From Streptomyces caelestis (lineage in GTDB: Bacteria; Actinomycetota; Actinomycetes; Streptomycetales; Streptomycetaceae): 64,000 nucleotides of DNA. The position numbers and the translations under genes were made by a program. The notes under the pieces were generated by a model. That model searched no databases. It saw nothing but the letters and a program-made list of their open reading frames with translations, and was not told where the DNA came from. This document shows, piece after piece, positions 41,239-49,812 of this stretch. Each line of letters begins with the position of its first letter. The stretch's first letter is position 1. The stretch spans positions 4,712,001 to 4,776,000 of the forward strand of contig NZ_JACHNE010000001.1 in the NCBI RefSeq assembly GCF_014205255.1, given 5' to 3'.

Positions 41239-41520
41239 GGCAGCCGGTCCCCGGTCGCCGTCCGCCTTTCGGACTCACCGGGCCCTTGTCCGCGAGGGTC
41301 CGGTCGGCCACTGACCTCCTCAAAGAACCGGGGGAAAGAACTACCCGCCCACCCACCCTCCCCGCGCCAGAGGGCGGGTGTCACCCGTGCGAGTGACCGG
41401 CTTGCAGGGTCGGGACACGGACCGTTACGTTCGCCGCGACAACCGCAAACAGAGACGGCCCCCGGCCGGGACTGGCATCCCGATCGAGGGCCTGACCGAT
41501 CAGGAAGTAGTAGCTTCCCG

Positions 41521-42399
41521 ATGGCTGACCCGCAGTCTAACGCGCCCCTGCGCGCCGACGCCGGAGCTCCGACCTCCGGCGTGATCCACGTACGCACCCG
41601 GCTGACGGCCGACTTCACCGTGATCTCCAACGCGCTCGCCCAGCGGCGCGGCAGCGCGGTCACGGTCGGTGTCGCGGCGTACATCTCCTCCTTGCCCGAC
41701 GGCTCACCCGTGAGCATCGCCGCCCTGTGCGAGCACTTCAGCGAGGGCGAGATCCTCATCTCGCGAGCGCTCAGGGAGCTCGAATCCGCCGGATACCTGG
41801 AGCGCCGCCGTGAGCGGACGCCCACCGGGCAGGTGCGTACCCGGACGTACTTCTACGACGTACCCGGCGGCGACGGCCCGGACGACCCGCCCGAGCCGCC
41901 GAAGTCGTCTCGGCCCCGGCCCGCCGTCCAGGAGGCCGCGGCCCTACGGGAGGCCGCGCCCGCTCCCGGTCCTGAGGAGCCCGGCAGCGTGGCGCCCGCA
42001 CTCGCCGACGCCGACCCCAAGGCGGTCGCCGTACTGACCGCCCTGCGCCGGGTCGACCCTCGCCTCGTCCTGTCCGCGCAGGAGGCCGCCCGCCTGGCGC
42101 CGGCCGTCGCCGAGTGGCTGGCGGCCGGTGTGGGGCCGCGGGAGATCACCGAACTGCTGACCGTACGGCTCCCCGACCGTTTCCGGGCCCGACCGGCAAG
42201 CGTTCTCGCCTTCCGGCTCCGGGAAACACCGTTGCCGGCGCCTCCCTCGCTCCCGCTGCACCCGAGCATCGAGCGTCCGGTCGTACTGCCCTTCCAGACC
42301 TGCGACGGCTGTGAGCGTGCCTTCCGCGCCCCGAAGCCCGGACACTGCCGGAGCTGCCGGGACCGCTTTGGCGAGGAACGCCTGCGTGCGGTCGGCTGA
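41521..42399 (+). CDS. helix-turn-helix protein with a C-terminal zinc ribbon
   Basis: The 292-residue protein has a winged helix in residues 20-105 (FTVISNALAQRRGSAVTVGV, SRALRELESAGYLERRRERT). A Pro/Ala linker follows to about 170, then a helical region, and the end has two Cys pairs (CDGCERAF, CRSCRDRF) that should bind zinc. The layout is like replication or plasmid-maintenance DnaD/MarR-type proteins common in Streptomyces. A GGAAG-TAGTAG-CTTCC hairpin at 41503-41518 overlaps its ribosome site, which could limit translation. The 282 bases before it show nothing else. Confidence 0.75.
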   Translation: MADPQSNAPLRADAGAPTSGVIHVRTRLTADFTVISNALAQRRGSAVTVGVAAYISSLPDGSPVSIAALCEHFSEGEILISRALRELESAGYLERRRERTPTGQVRTRTYFYDVPGGDGPDDPPEPPKSSRPRPAVQEAAALREAAPAPGPEEPGSVAPALADADPKAVAVLTALRRVDPRLVLSAQEAARLAPAVAEWLAAGVGPREITELLTVRLPDRFRARPASVLAFRLRETPLPAPPSLPLHPSIERPVVLPFQTCDGCERAFRAPKPGHCRSCRDRFGEERLRAVG

Positions 42400-42496
42400 G
42401 CCGGTGGGCGGGTGTGCTGTTCGCCCCTGGGTGGCAGGCTTGATGTGCGACGATGCGAAACGCGGTACCTGGCAAGACGGCAGGAGGAGGTGGGGC

Positions 42497-43150
42497 ATGG
42501 TCGACAGGTTCAGGGACGGACTTCTGACTCCCGCGGAGACGGCCTCCTACCTGGAGATTCCGCAGTCGACGCTCCATTCGTGGCTGAAGGGCAGGGCTGC
42601 CGGGGCGCCCCTGGTCCATCAGGTCGAGCCGCTACGCAAGGGCCAGCCCTCGGTGCCGTTCATCGCGGTCGCCGAGGCTCACGTCCTCCGTTCCCTGCGC
42701 TCCCTGGGGCTCCGGATGAGCGAGATCAGGGAAGCCGCCGCCGTACGGGACGCCTTCGCCACCCCGTACGGTCTCGTGTCGAAGCGGATCGCGACGGACG
42801 GCGTGGACATCTTCGTCGAACACGGCCTCGGCGATCTCCGTAGAGCCAGAGACGGTCAGGCGCCCATCCACGAGGTGGTCTCCGACTACCTCCGCTACCT
42901 GAACTGGGAAGCCGACGACGACTTCCCCTCCAGCCTGCGGCTCAGGCAGTACCCGGACTCCGTACCCGTCGTGATCGACCCGAGGTTCGGGCACGGGACG
43001 CCCGTCGTGGCCGCCAACCGTGTCGCGGTCAAGGCCATCACCGACCTCTGGGAGGCCGGGGAGAGCGTCGAGGACATCGCGTACGACTTCGACATGACGC
43101 CCGAGCAGGTCGACGAGCTGTGCCGGGCAGTGGTGCGCCTTGCCGCCTGA
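42497..43150 (+). CDS. DUF433-type antitoxin-like protein
   Basis: About 217 residues from ATG 42497 with AGGAGG upstream. The first 75 residues form a MerR/excisionase-like helix-turn-helix (LTPAETASYLEIPQSTLHSW), and the C-terminal 60 match DUF433 (ITDLWEAGESVEDIAYDFDM, then TPEQVDELCRAV). DUF433 genes are usually antitoxins to PIN-like (VapC45/DUF5615) toxins. The toxin gene begins inside its last codons. Confidence 0.85.
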   Translation: MVDRFRDGLLTPAETASYLEIPQSTLHSWLKGRAAGAPLVHQVEPLRKGQPSVPFIAVAEAHVLRSLRSLGLRMSEIREAAAVRDAFATPYGLVSKRIATDGVDIFVEHGLGDLRRARDGQAPIHEVVSDYLRYLNWEADDDFPSSLRLRQYPDSVPVVIDPRFGHGTPVVAANRVAVKAITDLWEAGESVEDIAYDFDMTPEQVDELCRAVVRLAA

Positions 43151-43379
43151 GTTCTTCCTCGACCGCAATCTCGGACGTCGTGTCGCGGAAGGGCTGAGGG
43201 CGTGCGGCTGGATCGTTCACCGCATCGGTGACGTCTTCCCTGAGGACGGACAGGACATCGCCGATGAGGAGTGGATCGCGCACGGTCTCGACCAGTCATG
43301 GGTGCCGCTCTCGAAGGACGGCCGGATCAAGGGCCGGGACCTGGAGATCCGGCCGGTGGCCACGATGTGGTGCGTCTAG
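43140..43379 (+). CDS. short PIN-like (DUF5615/VapC45-type) toxin
   Basis: Seventy-nine residues from TTG 43140, overlapping the antitoxin end by 11 bases. FFLDRNLGRRVAEGLRACGW carries the first Asp and EEWIAHGLDQSWVPLSKDGR carries the second acidic region. Full members are usually longer, with another strand-helix pair and a final acidic residue; here the protein stops after RPVATMWCV. The stop TAG overlaps the stop of the converging aminotransferase (CTAG palindrome). It may be a truncated, weak or inactive toxin. Confidence 0.7.
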   Translation: MPPEFFLDRNLGRRVAEGLRACGWIVHRIGDVFPEDGQDIADEEWIAHGLDQSWVPLSKDGRIKGRDLEIRPVATMWCV

Positions 43380-44554
43380 AGCGCCGCCCTGAGCCGCTTC
43401 ACGGCCTCTTCCAGCACGCTCGTCCGCTTGCAGAACGCGAACCGTACGAACGGCGCGCCCTCCTCGCGGTGGTCGTAGAAGACCGCGTTCGGGATCGCGA
43501 CGACACCGGCGCGTTCCGGCAGGCCGCGGCAGAAGGCGAAGCCGTCCGTCTCGCCGAGGGGGCGGATGTCCGTGGTGACGAAGTAGGTCCCCGACGGGCG
43601 GAAGACCCGGAAGCCGGCCTCCTCCAGGCCCGCCGTCAGCAGGTTCCGCTTGACCAGCATGTCGTCCCGGAAGGCCGTGAAGTACGACTCCGGCAGCGCC
43701 AGGGCCTCCGCCACCGCGTACTGGAACGGCCCCGACGCCACGTACGTCAGGTACTGCTTCGCCGAGCGCACCGCCGTGACCAGCTCCGGCGCCGCCGTCA
43801 CCCAGCCGACCTTCCAGCCGGTGAACGAGAACGTCTTGCCGGCCGACCCGATGGTGACCGTACGCTCGCGCATCCCCGGGAACGTCGCCAGCGGCACGTG
43901 CTCGGCCTCGTCGAAGACCAGGTGCTCGTACACCTCGTCCGTCACCACGAGCAGGTCCCGCTCCACCGCCAGCTCGGCGATCGCCGCCAGCTCCTCGCGG
44001 GTGAGGACCGTGCCGGTCGGGTTGTGCGGCGTGTTGATCAGCAGCAGACGGGTGCGCTCGGTGACGGCGTCGCGCAGCTCGTCGAGGTCCAGGCGGAAGC
44101 TGCCGTCGTGCGGGCGGAGCGTGACCGGCACCCGGCGCCCGCCCGCCATCGCGATGCACGCCGCGTACGAGTCGTAGTACGGCTCCAAGGCGATCACCTC
44201 GTCACCCGGCTCCAGCAGGGCGAGCAGCGAGGCGGCGATGGCCTCCGTGGCGCCCGCGGTGACCAGGACCTCCCTGTCCGGGTCGTACGACAGGCCGTAG
44301 CGCCGCTGCTGGTGAGTGGTGATCGCGGTGCGCAGCTCGGGGACGCCGGGGCCCGGCGGGTACTGGTTGCCGAGGCCGTCCCGCAGCGCCCGTACGGCCG
44401 CCTCCCTGACCTCCTCCGGGCCGTCGGTGTCGGGGAACCCCTGCCCGAGGTTGATGGCGCCGGTGCTCAGGGCCAGGGCGGACATCTCGGCGAAGATCGT
44501 CGTCCCGAACTCGGCGAGCCGGCGGTTGAGGAAGGGGCGCGCGGTGGAGGTCAT
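43376..44554 (-). CDS. class I PLP aminotransferase (KAT/DapC-like)
   Basis: The 392-residue protein has the fold type I pattern: INLGQGFPDTDGPEEV, the substrate/PLP region NTPHNPTGTVLTREEL, DEVYEHLVFDE and the PLP-lysine in SAGKTFSFTGWKVGW near residue 235. Relatives act as kynurenine, methionine or N-succinyldiaminopimelate aminotransferases. GGAGG lies directly before an ATG at 44563 but nine bases before ATG 44554, which was chosen. Kynurenine genes lie ten kilobases away but are not in this operon. Confidence 0.9.
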   Translation of the reverse strand: MTSTARPFLNRRLAEFGTTIFAEMSALALSTGAINLGQGFPDTDGPEEVREAAVRALRDGLGNQYPPGPGVPELRTAITTHQQRRYGLSYDPDREVLVTAGATEAIAASLLALLEPGDEVIALEPYYDSYAACIAMAGGRRVPVTLRPHDGSFRLDLDELRDAVTERTRLLLINTPHNPTGTVLTREELAAIAELAVERDLLVVTDEVYEHLVFDEAEHVPLATFPGMRERTVTIGSAGKTFSFTGWKVGWVTAAPELVTAVRSAKQYLTYVASGPFQYAVAEALALPESYFTAFRDDMLVKRNLLTAGLEEAGFRVFRPSGTYFVTTDIRPLGETDGFAFCRGLPERAGVVAIPNAVFYDHREEGAPFVRFAFCKRTSVLEEAVKRLRAAL

Positions 44555-44690
44555 GCAGGTCATCCTCCGCCGAAGCTCTGGAGTTCCTCAACTCTGCTTT
44601 GGGCCGCACACGAGGCGGGCATCTCCCGGTCACGCAAGAGCGAGGCGCCCACGGGGGGCCGCTTCGGGGGAACGGAAGGAGGGTGACGCC

Positions 44691-44972
44691 ATGGTCTTCG
44701 GCATCATCCTGGCGGTGATCGGAGTGCTCTTGGTCGGGGCGCTGGTGTCCAAGGGCCGCAGGAACGCGTCCGGAGGGACGGCTCGTCGCGGGGCGGGGGC
44801 GTCCACCGGATCGCGTCACGACAGCGGCGGCAGCTGGTGGGCCGGGGGCGGAGACTCCGGCTCGTCCGGCGGACACCACGGGGGGCACTCCTGCGGCGGC
44901 AGCTCGTCCTGCGGAGGCGGGTCGTCCTGCGGCGGGGGTGGAGGAGGAGGTGGCTGCGGCGGAGGCAGCTGA
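44691..44972 (+). CDS. small membrane protein with Gly/Cys/His-rich tail
   Basis: About 93 residues from ATG 44691 with AAGGAGGG upstream. One N-terminal helix (VFGIILAVIGVLLVGALV) is followed by a low-complexity tail with HHGGHSCGGSSSCGGGSSCG and a final GGGCGGGS. The Cys and His are spaced by glycines, so the tail may bind metal or form a flexible cross-link. I know similar proteins only as unnamed Streptomyces entries. Confidence 0.65.
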   Translation: MVFGIILAVIGVLLVGALVSKGRRNASGGTARRGAGASTGSRHDSGGSWWAGGGDSGSSGGHHGGHSCGGSSSCGGGSSCGGGGGGGGCGGGS

Positions 44973-45012
44973 CGTACGTCGGCCGCGCTCCCGACGGGGA
45001 GCCGCAACCACC

Positions 45013-45049
45013 GAACGCGGGGTCCGCACCTGGGGCGGGCCCCGCGTTC
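45013..45049 (+). terminator. terminator of the Gly/Cys/His-rich gene
   Basis: GAACGCGGGG and CCCCGCGTTC arms extend inward through a G-U pair and CCGC/GCGG to give a 15-pair stem with a seven-base loop. Confidence 0.75.
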
Positions 45050-45545
45050 CCGTGTCGGCGGGAAGTCCGGGGTTCCCGCGCCGACCGGAGGTCCGGGGTT
45101 CCCGTCCGGCGGATGCGTCGGACGTCCGTCGGGCAACTCGAAAGGGCAGGCCGTCAACTTCGCATACCTGTAGAGCAACTGCCGCCGAGGAGTGACGGAC
45201 CAGCGCGTGACTCCGGCAACTGCGTGCGTCAACAGGCACTTCGTCCCGGCTCCGGGCGTGAGCCACGGCGCACCGGCGCACGCCTTCCGGTGCCGGCGCA
45301 CGCCGTGGTTGAACAGGTGAGCTGTGGAGCCCTCTGAGGGATGGAAACCCTACGAACTTGGGTAAAGACGCTGTTGCGGCGCCACAGTTCATGATTCCCT
45401 CTAAAACACCAACGCAGCCTCTCGGACGTCCTGCGGACACCTTTCCGAAACCGGCCGACCGGTTTGCCCCGGGCCGAAGCACCCCGGTGTGACCGGGGCG
45501 CAGCGGACCCATCTCCCTCTCCTTGTGCGCTTGCGGAGCCGATCC
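45050..45545. other. gene-free region with small repeats and palindromes
   Basis: No gene is visible on either strand. Two 18-base near-copies, GGAAGTCCGGGGTTCCCG (45061-45078) and GGAGGTCCGGGGTTCCCG (45087-45104), occur 26 bases apart. Nearer the next gene are a palindrome AAACCGG-CCGA-CCGGTTT (45448-45465) and a short hairpin CCCCGGT-GTG-ACCGGGG (45482-45498), which may serve the promoter or leader of the DUF2617 gene. The part around 45300-45400 has lower GC than the rest. Confidence 0.5.
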
Positions 45546-46073
45546 ATGCTCACGACCCTGAACACCTCCTACACCGACACGCGCGCGGCCGATCTCGCCT
45601 GGGCCCTGGGGCGCGAGCCACTTCCCGCGCTGGCCACGCTCGACCTCGAACTGGCAGGCGTCAAACTTCAGTTGCGGCTTCTCGGCGCGTCCCACCAGGT
45701 TCTGCTGGAGCAGGAGCGGGGCATCTGCTCGGAGACGGTGGCGTGTATTCCGGGCAGCAGCACGCCGCTTCCGCTGGGCGTCGCCAAGCGGGTGGGCGAC
45801 TGGGAGTACGAGTTCGCGGCCCGGGTCGAGGTCCTCTCGCCCGGCTCCTTCGCCGGGCGCGCCCAGGAGTTGCTGGCCCTCGTCTCCGACCACCCGCACG
45901 GCCTGGCCGGCGTCTTCCCCGGCAGTCCGCACGCCTTCACGGCGCTGCTGGCCCACCACCACGAGGGACAGGTGCACTGGCGGACCTGGCACGCGTACCC
46001 GCAGGACGGGCAGTTGGTGGCGACCCGCACGAAGGTGGGCGTACGGGTGCCGGCGACTGTCACCGCCGACTGA
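45546..46073 (+). CDS. DUF2617 protein
   Basis: About 175 residues from ATG 45546. The sequence is a compact beta-rich domain (LATLDLELAGVKLQLRLLGA, VAKRVGDWEYEFAARVEVLS, WRTWHAYPQDGQLVATRT) with a conserved HHHEGQVHWRTWH stretch rich in histidine. DUF2617 has no known activity. It precedes the spermidine-synthase-like gene, a pairing I recall as conserved in Streptomyces, so the two probably act together. Confidence 0.85.
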   Translation: MLTTLNTSYTDTRAADLAWALGREPLPALATLDLELAGVKLQLRLLGASHQVLLEQERGICSETVACIPGSSTPLPLGVAKRVGDWEYEFAARVEVLSPGSFAGRAQELLALVSDHPHGLAGVFPGSPHAFTALLAHHHEGQVHWRTWHAYPQDGQLVATRTKVGVRVPATVTAD

Positions 46074-46191
46074 ATCTCCCCGGCATCCCCCTCACTCGGC
46101 GAACCGGCTCATCCCGTGACCCGGTCTCTGTCAACCAGCACCACACGTGTGGGTGACGAAGCGCAGTCGAGATGTGACGTAACGTCGCAAC

Positions 46192-47847
46192 GTGATCGAG
46201 CCGCACGCGCCCGTCCCGCCCGGTTCCCCGCCGCCCTGGAGCGCCCCGGGCGGCCCCGGCGGCCCGGCGCGGCTGCCCGTCCGGCCGGGCACCGGACGGT
46301 TCCTGGTGCTCGCGGGCGTGTTCGTGTGCGCGGCCTGCGGACTGGTGTATGAACTCGAACTCGTCGCCCTCGCCTCGTACTTGATGGGCGACTCCGTCAC
46401 CCAGGCCTCCGTCGTGCTGTCCGTCATGGTCTTCGCGATGGGTATCGGCTCCCTCGCCGCGAAGCGGCTGCGCGGGCTCGCCGCGGCCGGCTTCGGCGCG
46501 GTCGAGGCGACCCTCGCCCTCGTCGGCGGGTGCAGCGCGATGGCCCTGTACGCGGTCTTCGCCTGGACCGGCGACTGGGGCGGGATGTGGGCCAGCGGGC
46601 CCCGCTGCCTCCTGGTCGCCTTCTCCCTCGCGACCGGGCTGCTCATCGGCGCCGAGGTCCCGCTGCTGATGGAGCTGATCCAGCGCGTCCGCCGCCAGGA
46701 CCCGGGCGGCGCGGTGGCCGACCTGTTCGCAGCGGACTACGTCGGTGCGCTCGTCGGCGGACTCGCCTTCCCCTTCCTGCTGCTGCCGTTCCTCGGCCAG
46801 CTGACCGGCGCGCTGATCACGGGTGCCGTCAACGCGGTCGTCGGGGGCGCGCTGGTGCTCGGCCTGTTCCGCCGGGACCTGACCCGGCGCGCCCGCTGGC
46901 TGTTGCTGCTCGCCAACACGCTCGTGCTGGTGATCCTCGCCTCGGCGGCCCTCCTCGTCGGCGACTTCGAACGGGCCGCCCGGCAGGCGGTGTACGGCGG
47001 GGACGTGCGCGTGGCGCTCCAGACCGGCGTGCAGGAGGTGGTTCTCACCGGGGGTACGCACGGGCGGCCCCTCGACCTGTTCCTCGACGGCCGGTTGCGG
47101 GTCAGCGGGCTCGACGAACCGCGCTACCACGAGGCCCTCGTCCACCCGGCCATGACCGGGCCGCACGCGCGCGTGCTGATCCTCGGCGGCGGTGACGGAC
47201 TGGCGGCCCGGGAGGTGCTGCGGCATCCCGGGGTGGACCGGGTCGACGTCGTCGAACTCGACGAGGAGGTGACGCGGCTGGGCCGCACCGACCCGGCCCT
47301 GTCGGCGCTGAACCAGCAGGCGTTCGGCGACCCGCGCGTGCGCGTGACCGCGCAGGACGCCTTCGGCTGGCTGCGCGGAGCGCCCCCGGCGGCGTACGAC
47401 GTGGTCGTCTCGGACCTGCCGGACCCGGGCATCACGGCCAGTACCAAGCTGTACTCGCAGGAGTTCTACGGCCTAGCGCGGCGGGTGCTCGCCCCCGGTG
47501 GCCGGCTCGTGGTGCACGCCGGGCCCGTCGCGTCCAGCCCTCGGGTGTACTGGACGGTGGACGCGACCCTCCGTGCGGCCGGTTTCCGCACCGCCCCGTA
47601 CGGCACGGGCGGCCGCCACGCCGGTTTCGCCGTCAGCCCCGACCGCACCCCCGCCGACCGCTCCCGGGCACCCCGGGACTGGGGTTTCGTCCTGGCCGCC
47701 CGCACGGAGCCGCGACCCCGCCTCGACCCGGACGGCCCGCGCCCGTACGTCCTCACGGACGCGTCCCTCGCGGCGGGGGAACGGGCGGCGTGCGGCACGC
47801 GGATCGCCGGGCTGCCCGCGTCGACGCTGGTGCACCCGCGCTACTGA
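46192..47847 (+). CDS. membrane-fused spermidine-synthase-like protein
   Basis: The 551-residue protein has seven predicted membrane helices in residues 30-270 (for example FLVLAGVFVCAACGLVYELE) and a polyamine-synthase-type methyltransferase fold in 300-480: VLILGGGDGLAAREVLRHPG, VVELDEEV and VVSDLPDPG. By homology it transfers an aminopropyl group from decarboxylated SAM to putrescine or a related amine, but the DxxPDP-type region is only partly kept, so the acceptor is uncertain. The membrane half may link it to transport. The start is GTG 46192. Confidence 0.87.
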   Translation: MIEPHAPVPPGSPPPWSAPGGPGGPARLPVRPGTGRFLVLAGVFVCAACGLVYELELVALASYLMGDSVTQASVVLSVMVFAMGIGSLAAKRLRGLAAAGFGAVEATLALVGGCSAMALYAVFAWTGDWGGMWASGPRCLLVAFSLATGLLIGAEVPLLMELIQRVRRQDPGGAVADLFAADYVGALVGGLAFPFLLLPFLGQLTGALITGAVNAVVGGALVLGLFRRDLTRRARWLLLLANTLVLVILASAALLVGDFERAARQAVYGGDVRVALQTGVQEVVLTGGTHGRPLDLFLDGRLRVSGLDEPRYHEALVHPAMTGPHARVLILGGGDGLAAREVLRHPGVDRVDVVELDEEVTRLGRTDPALSALNQQAFGDPRVRVTAQDAFGWLRGAPPAAYDVVVSDLPDPGITASTKLYSQEFYGLARRVLAPGGRLVVHAGPVASSPRVYWTVDATLRAAGFRTAPYGTGGRHAGFAVSPDRTPADRSRAPRDWGFVLAARTEPRPRLDPDGPRPYVLTDASLAAGERAACGTRIAGLPASTLVHPRY

Positions 47848-47962
47848 GCGGGTGGGGACGGCCTGGTGAGGGCGGGTGAGGATACTCCCGGCGGGGGCGG
47901 ATCGGGGGCGAATCCCGAAGGCGGGGGTGCGTTTCGGCCCGTGCTGGGTAGAGTCCGTCGAC

Positions 47963-48961
47963 ATGGAACACGAGGTGTTCGTTCCGGTTCCCGCCGAGCG
48001 GCTCAGGGAGGTGCTGGACGACCCCGCGCGGGTCGCCCGGGCGGTTCCGGGGCTCCAGCAGGACGCCGGCGCCGAGCCCGTCACCGGGCGGCTGAAGATC
48101 AGGGTCGGCAGTCACTCCGTCACGTACCGGGGTGCCGTACGGGTGTCCCGGGGGGACGACGGGACGTACGCCGTCGAGGGCGACGCCACGGAGGCCCGCG
48201 GCACCGGTTCGGTGACACTCGCGCTGCGGATCGCCCTGCGGGACGCGGAGGACGGCACGACGATCGTGTTCGCCGGCACGGCCGCCGCGGACGGACGGAT
48301 CAAGGACTTCCCGTCCGACGCGGTGGAGGGCGCCGTCACCCGCCTGCTGAACCGTTTCGCGGAACATCTGGCCACGGCAGCCCCGGAAACCACCACGCCC
48401 CTCGCCACGCAGGACTTCGAACCCCGCGCCACGACCGACTACGAGACGACCCCGGACGCGGACGACGCGGCCCCACCGCCCGCGCCTCCGGCGAGCTCCG
48501 AGGGGGGTGTGATCTCACGACCCGACGACACGCCCGCCTCCGGCCGCACGGCCGACGACGCTCGTGCCCCTGAGGCCGGCGACGAGTCCTCCGCTCCGGG
48601 TGACTCCGACGAGCCCCCCGCCCCCGCAGCCGGCGACGCTTCTGCCCCCGCCTCCGAGCCCACCTCTGTCTTCGGGAGCGATATTCCGCCGTCCTCTCCC
48701 GGGCCCTCGGGTGCGGAAGCCGAGGACGAGGAGGACGACGAGGACGACGAGGACATCGCCGAGGCGGCGCACGCGCGGCGGACGATGATCGGGCGCAGTG
48801 CCGAGGAGGTCGATCACGCGCCGCCGAGAGGGCGGTACGCGCCGGTGCCCGCGCCGCAGACCGTGATGCCTCCGACCCCGCTGCGCTGGGCGGCCCCCGC
48901 GGCGGCGCTCGCGGTGGCGTCGGCCATCGTGGCGGTCCGGGCCCTGCGCAGACGCCGCTGA
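47963..48961 (+). CDS. CoxG/SRPBCC-type protein with acidic linker and tail anchor
   Basis: About 332 residues. Residues 1-145 form an SRPBCC ligand-binding fold (FVPVPAERLREVLDDPARVA, then YRGAVRVSRGDDGTYAVEGD and LLNRFAEHLATA) like the CoxG subunit of CO dehydrogenases. Residues 150-290 are a disordered Pro/Asp/Glu-rich linker with EAEDEEDDEDDEDIAEAA. A final helix (WAAPAAALAVASAIVAVRAL) with basic RRRR anchors it in the membrane. No dehydrogenase genes are nearby, so its ligand may be a lipid or quinone. Confidence 0.8.
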   Translation: MEHEVFVPVPAERLREVLDDPARVARAVPGLQQDAGAEPVTGRLKIRVGSHSVTYRGAVRVSRGDDGTYAVEGDATEARGTGSVTLALRIALRDAEDGTTIVFAGTAAADGRIKDFPSDAVEGAVTRLLNRFAEHLATAAPETTTPLATQDFEPRATTDYETTPDADDAAPPPAPPASSEGGVISRPDDTPASGRTADDARAPEAGDESSAPGDSDEPPAPAAGDASAPASEPTSVFGSDIPPSSPGPSGAEAEDEEDDEDDEDIAEAAHARRTMIGRSAEEVDHAPPRGRYAPVPAPQTVMPPTPLRWAAPAAALAVASAIVAVRALRRRR

Positions 48962-49013
48962 AAACGCCCCGTACCGGCTGAGGCCCTCTTGATCACCCCA
49001 GTAGGGTCGTCCC

Positions 49014-49802
49014 GTGAGTGACGAAGACATCACGCTGACCGCGGGCGACGCGGAGGTGACCGTGCAGCCGGGCAACGGCGGCCGGGTCGGAGGGCTGCGG
49101 ATCGGCGGCGTGGAGCTGCTCCGGCAGGGGGAGCGGTTCGGCTGCTTCCCGATGGTGCCGTGGTGCGGGCGGATCCGTGACGGGCGCTTCCTGGACGGCG
49201 CCGTCGTACGGCAGATGCCCCTCAACGCCCCGCCCCACGCCATCCACGGCACCGCCCGCGACGGCGCCTGGCGCACCGCCCGCACGCGCACGGACGAGGC
49301 CGTCATCACCCACGAGCTCGTCGACCCCTGGCCCCATCCGGGCCGCGTCACTCAGGTCGTCGCCCTCACCGAGGACGCGCTGACGCTGACCATGTCCGTG
49401 GAGACGTACCAGTCGTCGTTCCCGGCGCAGATCGGCTGGCACCCGTGGTTCAACCGGAACCTCGGCGGCGAGGACGTACGCCTCGACTTCCACCCCGCCT
49501 GGCAGGAGGAGCGCGGCGACGACCACCTGCCCACCGGCAACCGCGTCGACCCGAAGCCCGGCCCCTGGGACGACTGCTTCGGGATGCCCGGCGGTGTCGA
49601 CGTGACCCTCACCTGGCCCGGGCAGCTGGAGCTGAAGGTGACCAGCCGACAGGAGTGGGTCGTCGTCTACGACGAGCAGGAGGCGGCCGTGTGCGTGGAG
49701 CCGCAGACCGGCCCGCCCAACGGGCTCAACAGCATGCCGCGCCTGGTCACGCCCCTGGAGCCGCTGGAGGCCACCACGACCTGGAGCTGGCGCCGCCTCT
49801 AA
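49014..49802 (+). CDS. aldose 1-epimerase (mutarotase) family protein
   Basis: The 262-residue protein starts at GTG 49014. The mutarotase pattern is visible: PMVPWCGRIRDGRF near residue 48, the catalytic His in NAPPHAIHGTARDG near residue 78, FPAQIGWHPWFNR with a second His near residue 143, and a late Glu in CVEPQTGPPNG. It interconverts alpha and beta anomers of a hexose. It is 10 bases ahead of pyrE in the same direction. Confidence 0.9.
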   Translation: MSDEDITLTAGDAEVTVQPGNGGRVGGLRIGGVELLRQGERFGCFPMVPWCGRIRDGRFLDGAVVRQMPLNAPPHAIHGTARDGAWRTARTRTDEAVITHELVDPWPHPGRVTQVVALTEDALTLTMSVETYQSSFPAQIGWHPWFNRNLGGEDVRLDFHPAWQEERGDDHLPTGNRVDPKPGPWDDCFGMPGGVDVTLTWPGQLELKVTSRQEWVVVYDEQEAAVCVEPQTGPPNGLNSMPRLVTPLEPLEATTTWSWRRL

Positions 49803-49812
49803 GCTGGGCGGC

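Noticed and set aside
43376..44554. Aminotransferase as a dedicated member of the kynurenine pathway
   Set aside because: It is ten kilobases from kynAUB, on the other strand, and the family has several other substrates. The link is not supported by context.
45050..45545. Possible structured RNA or riboswitch before the DUF2617 gene
   Set aside because: Short stems are present, but I cannot match any known riboswitch core, and the order of stems is not convincing. A covariance-model search would decide.
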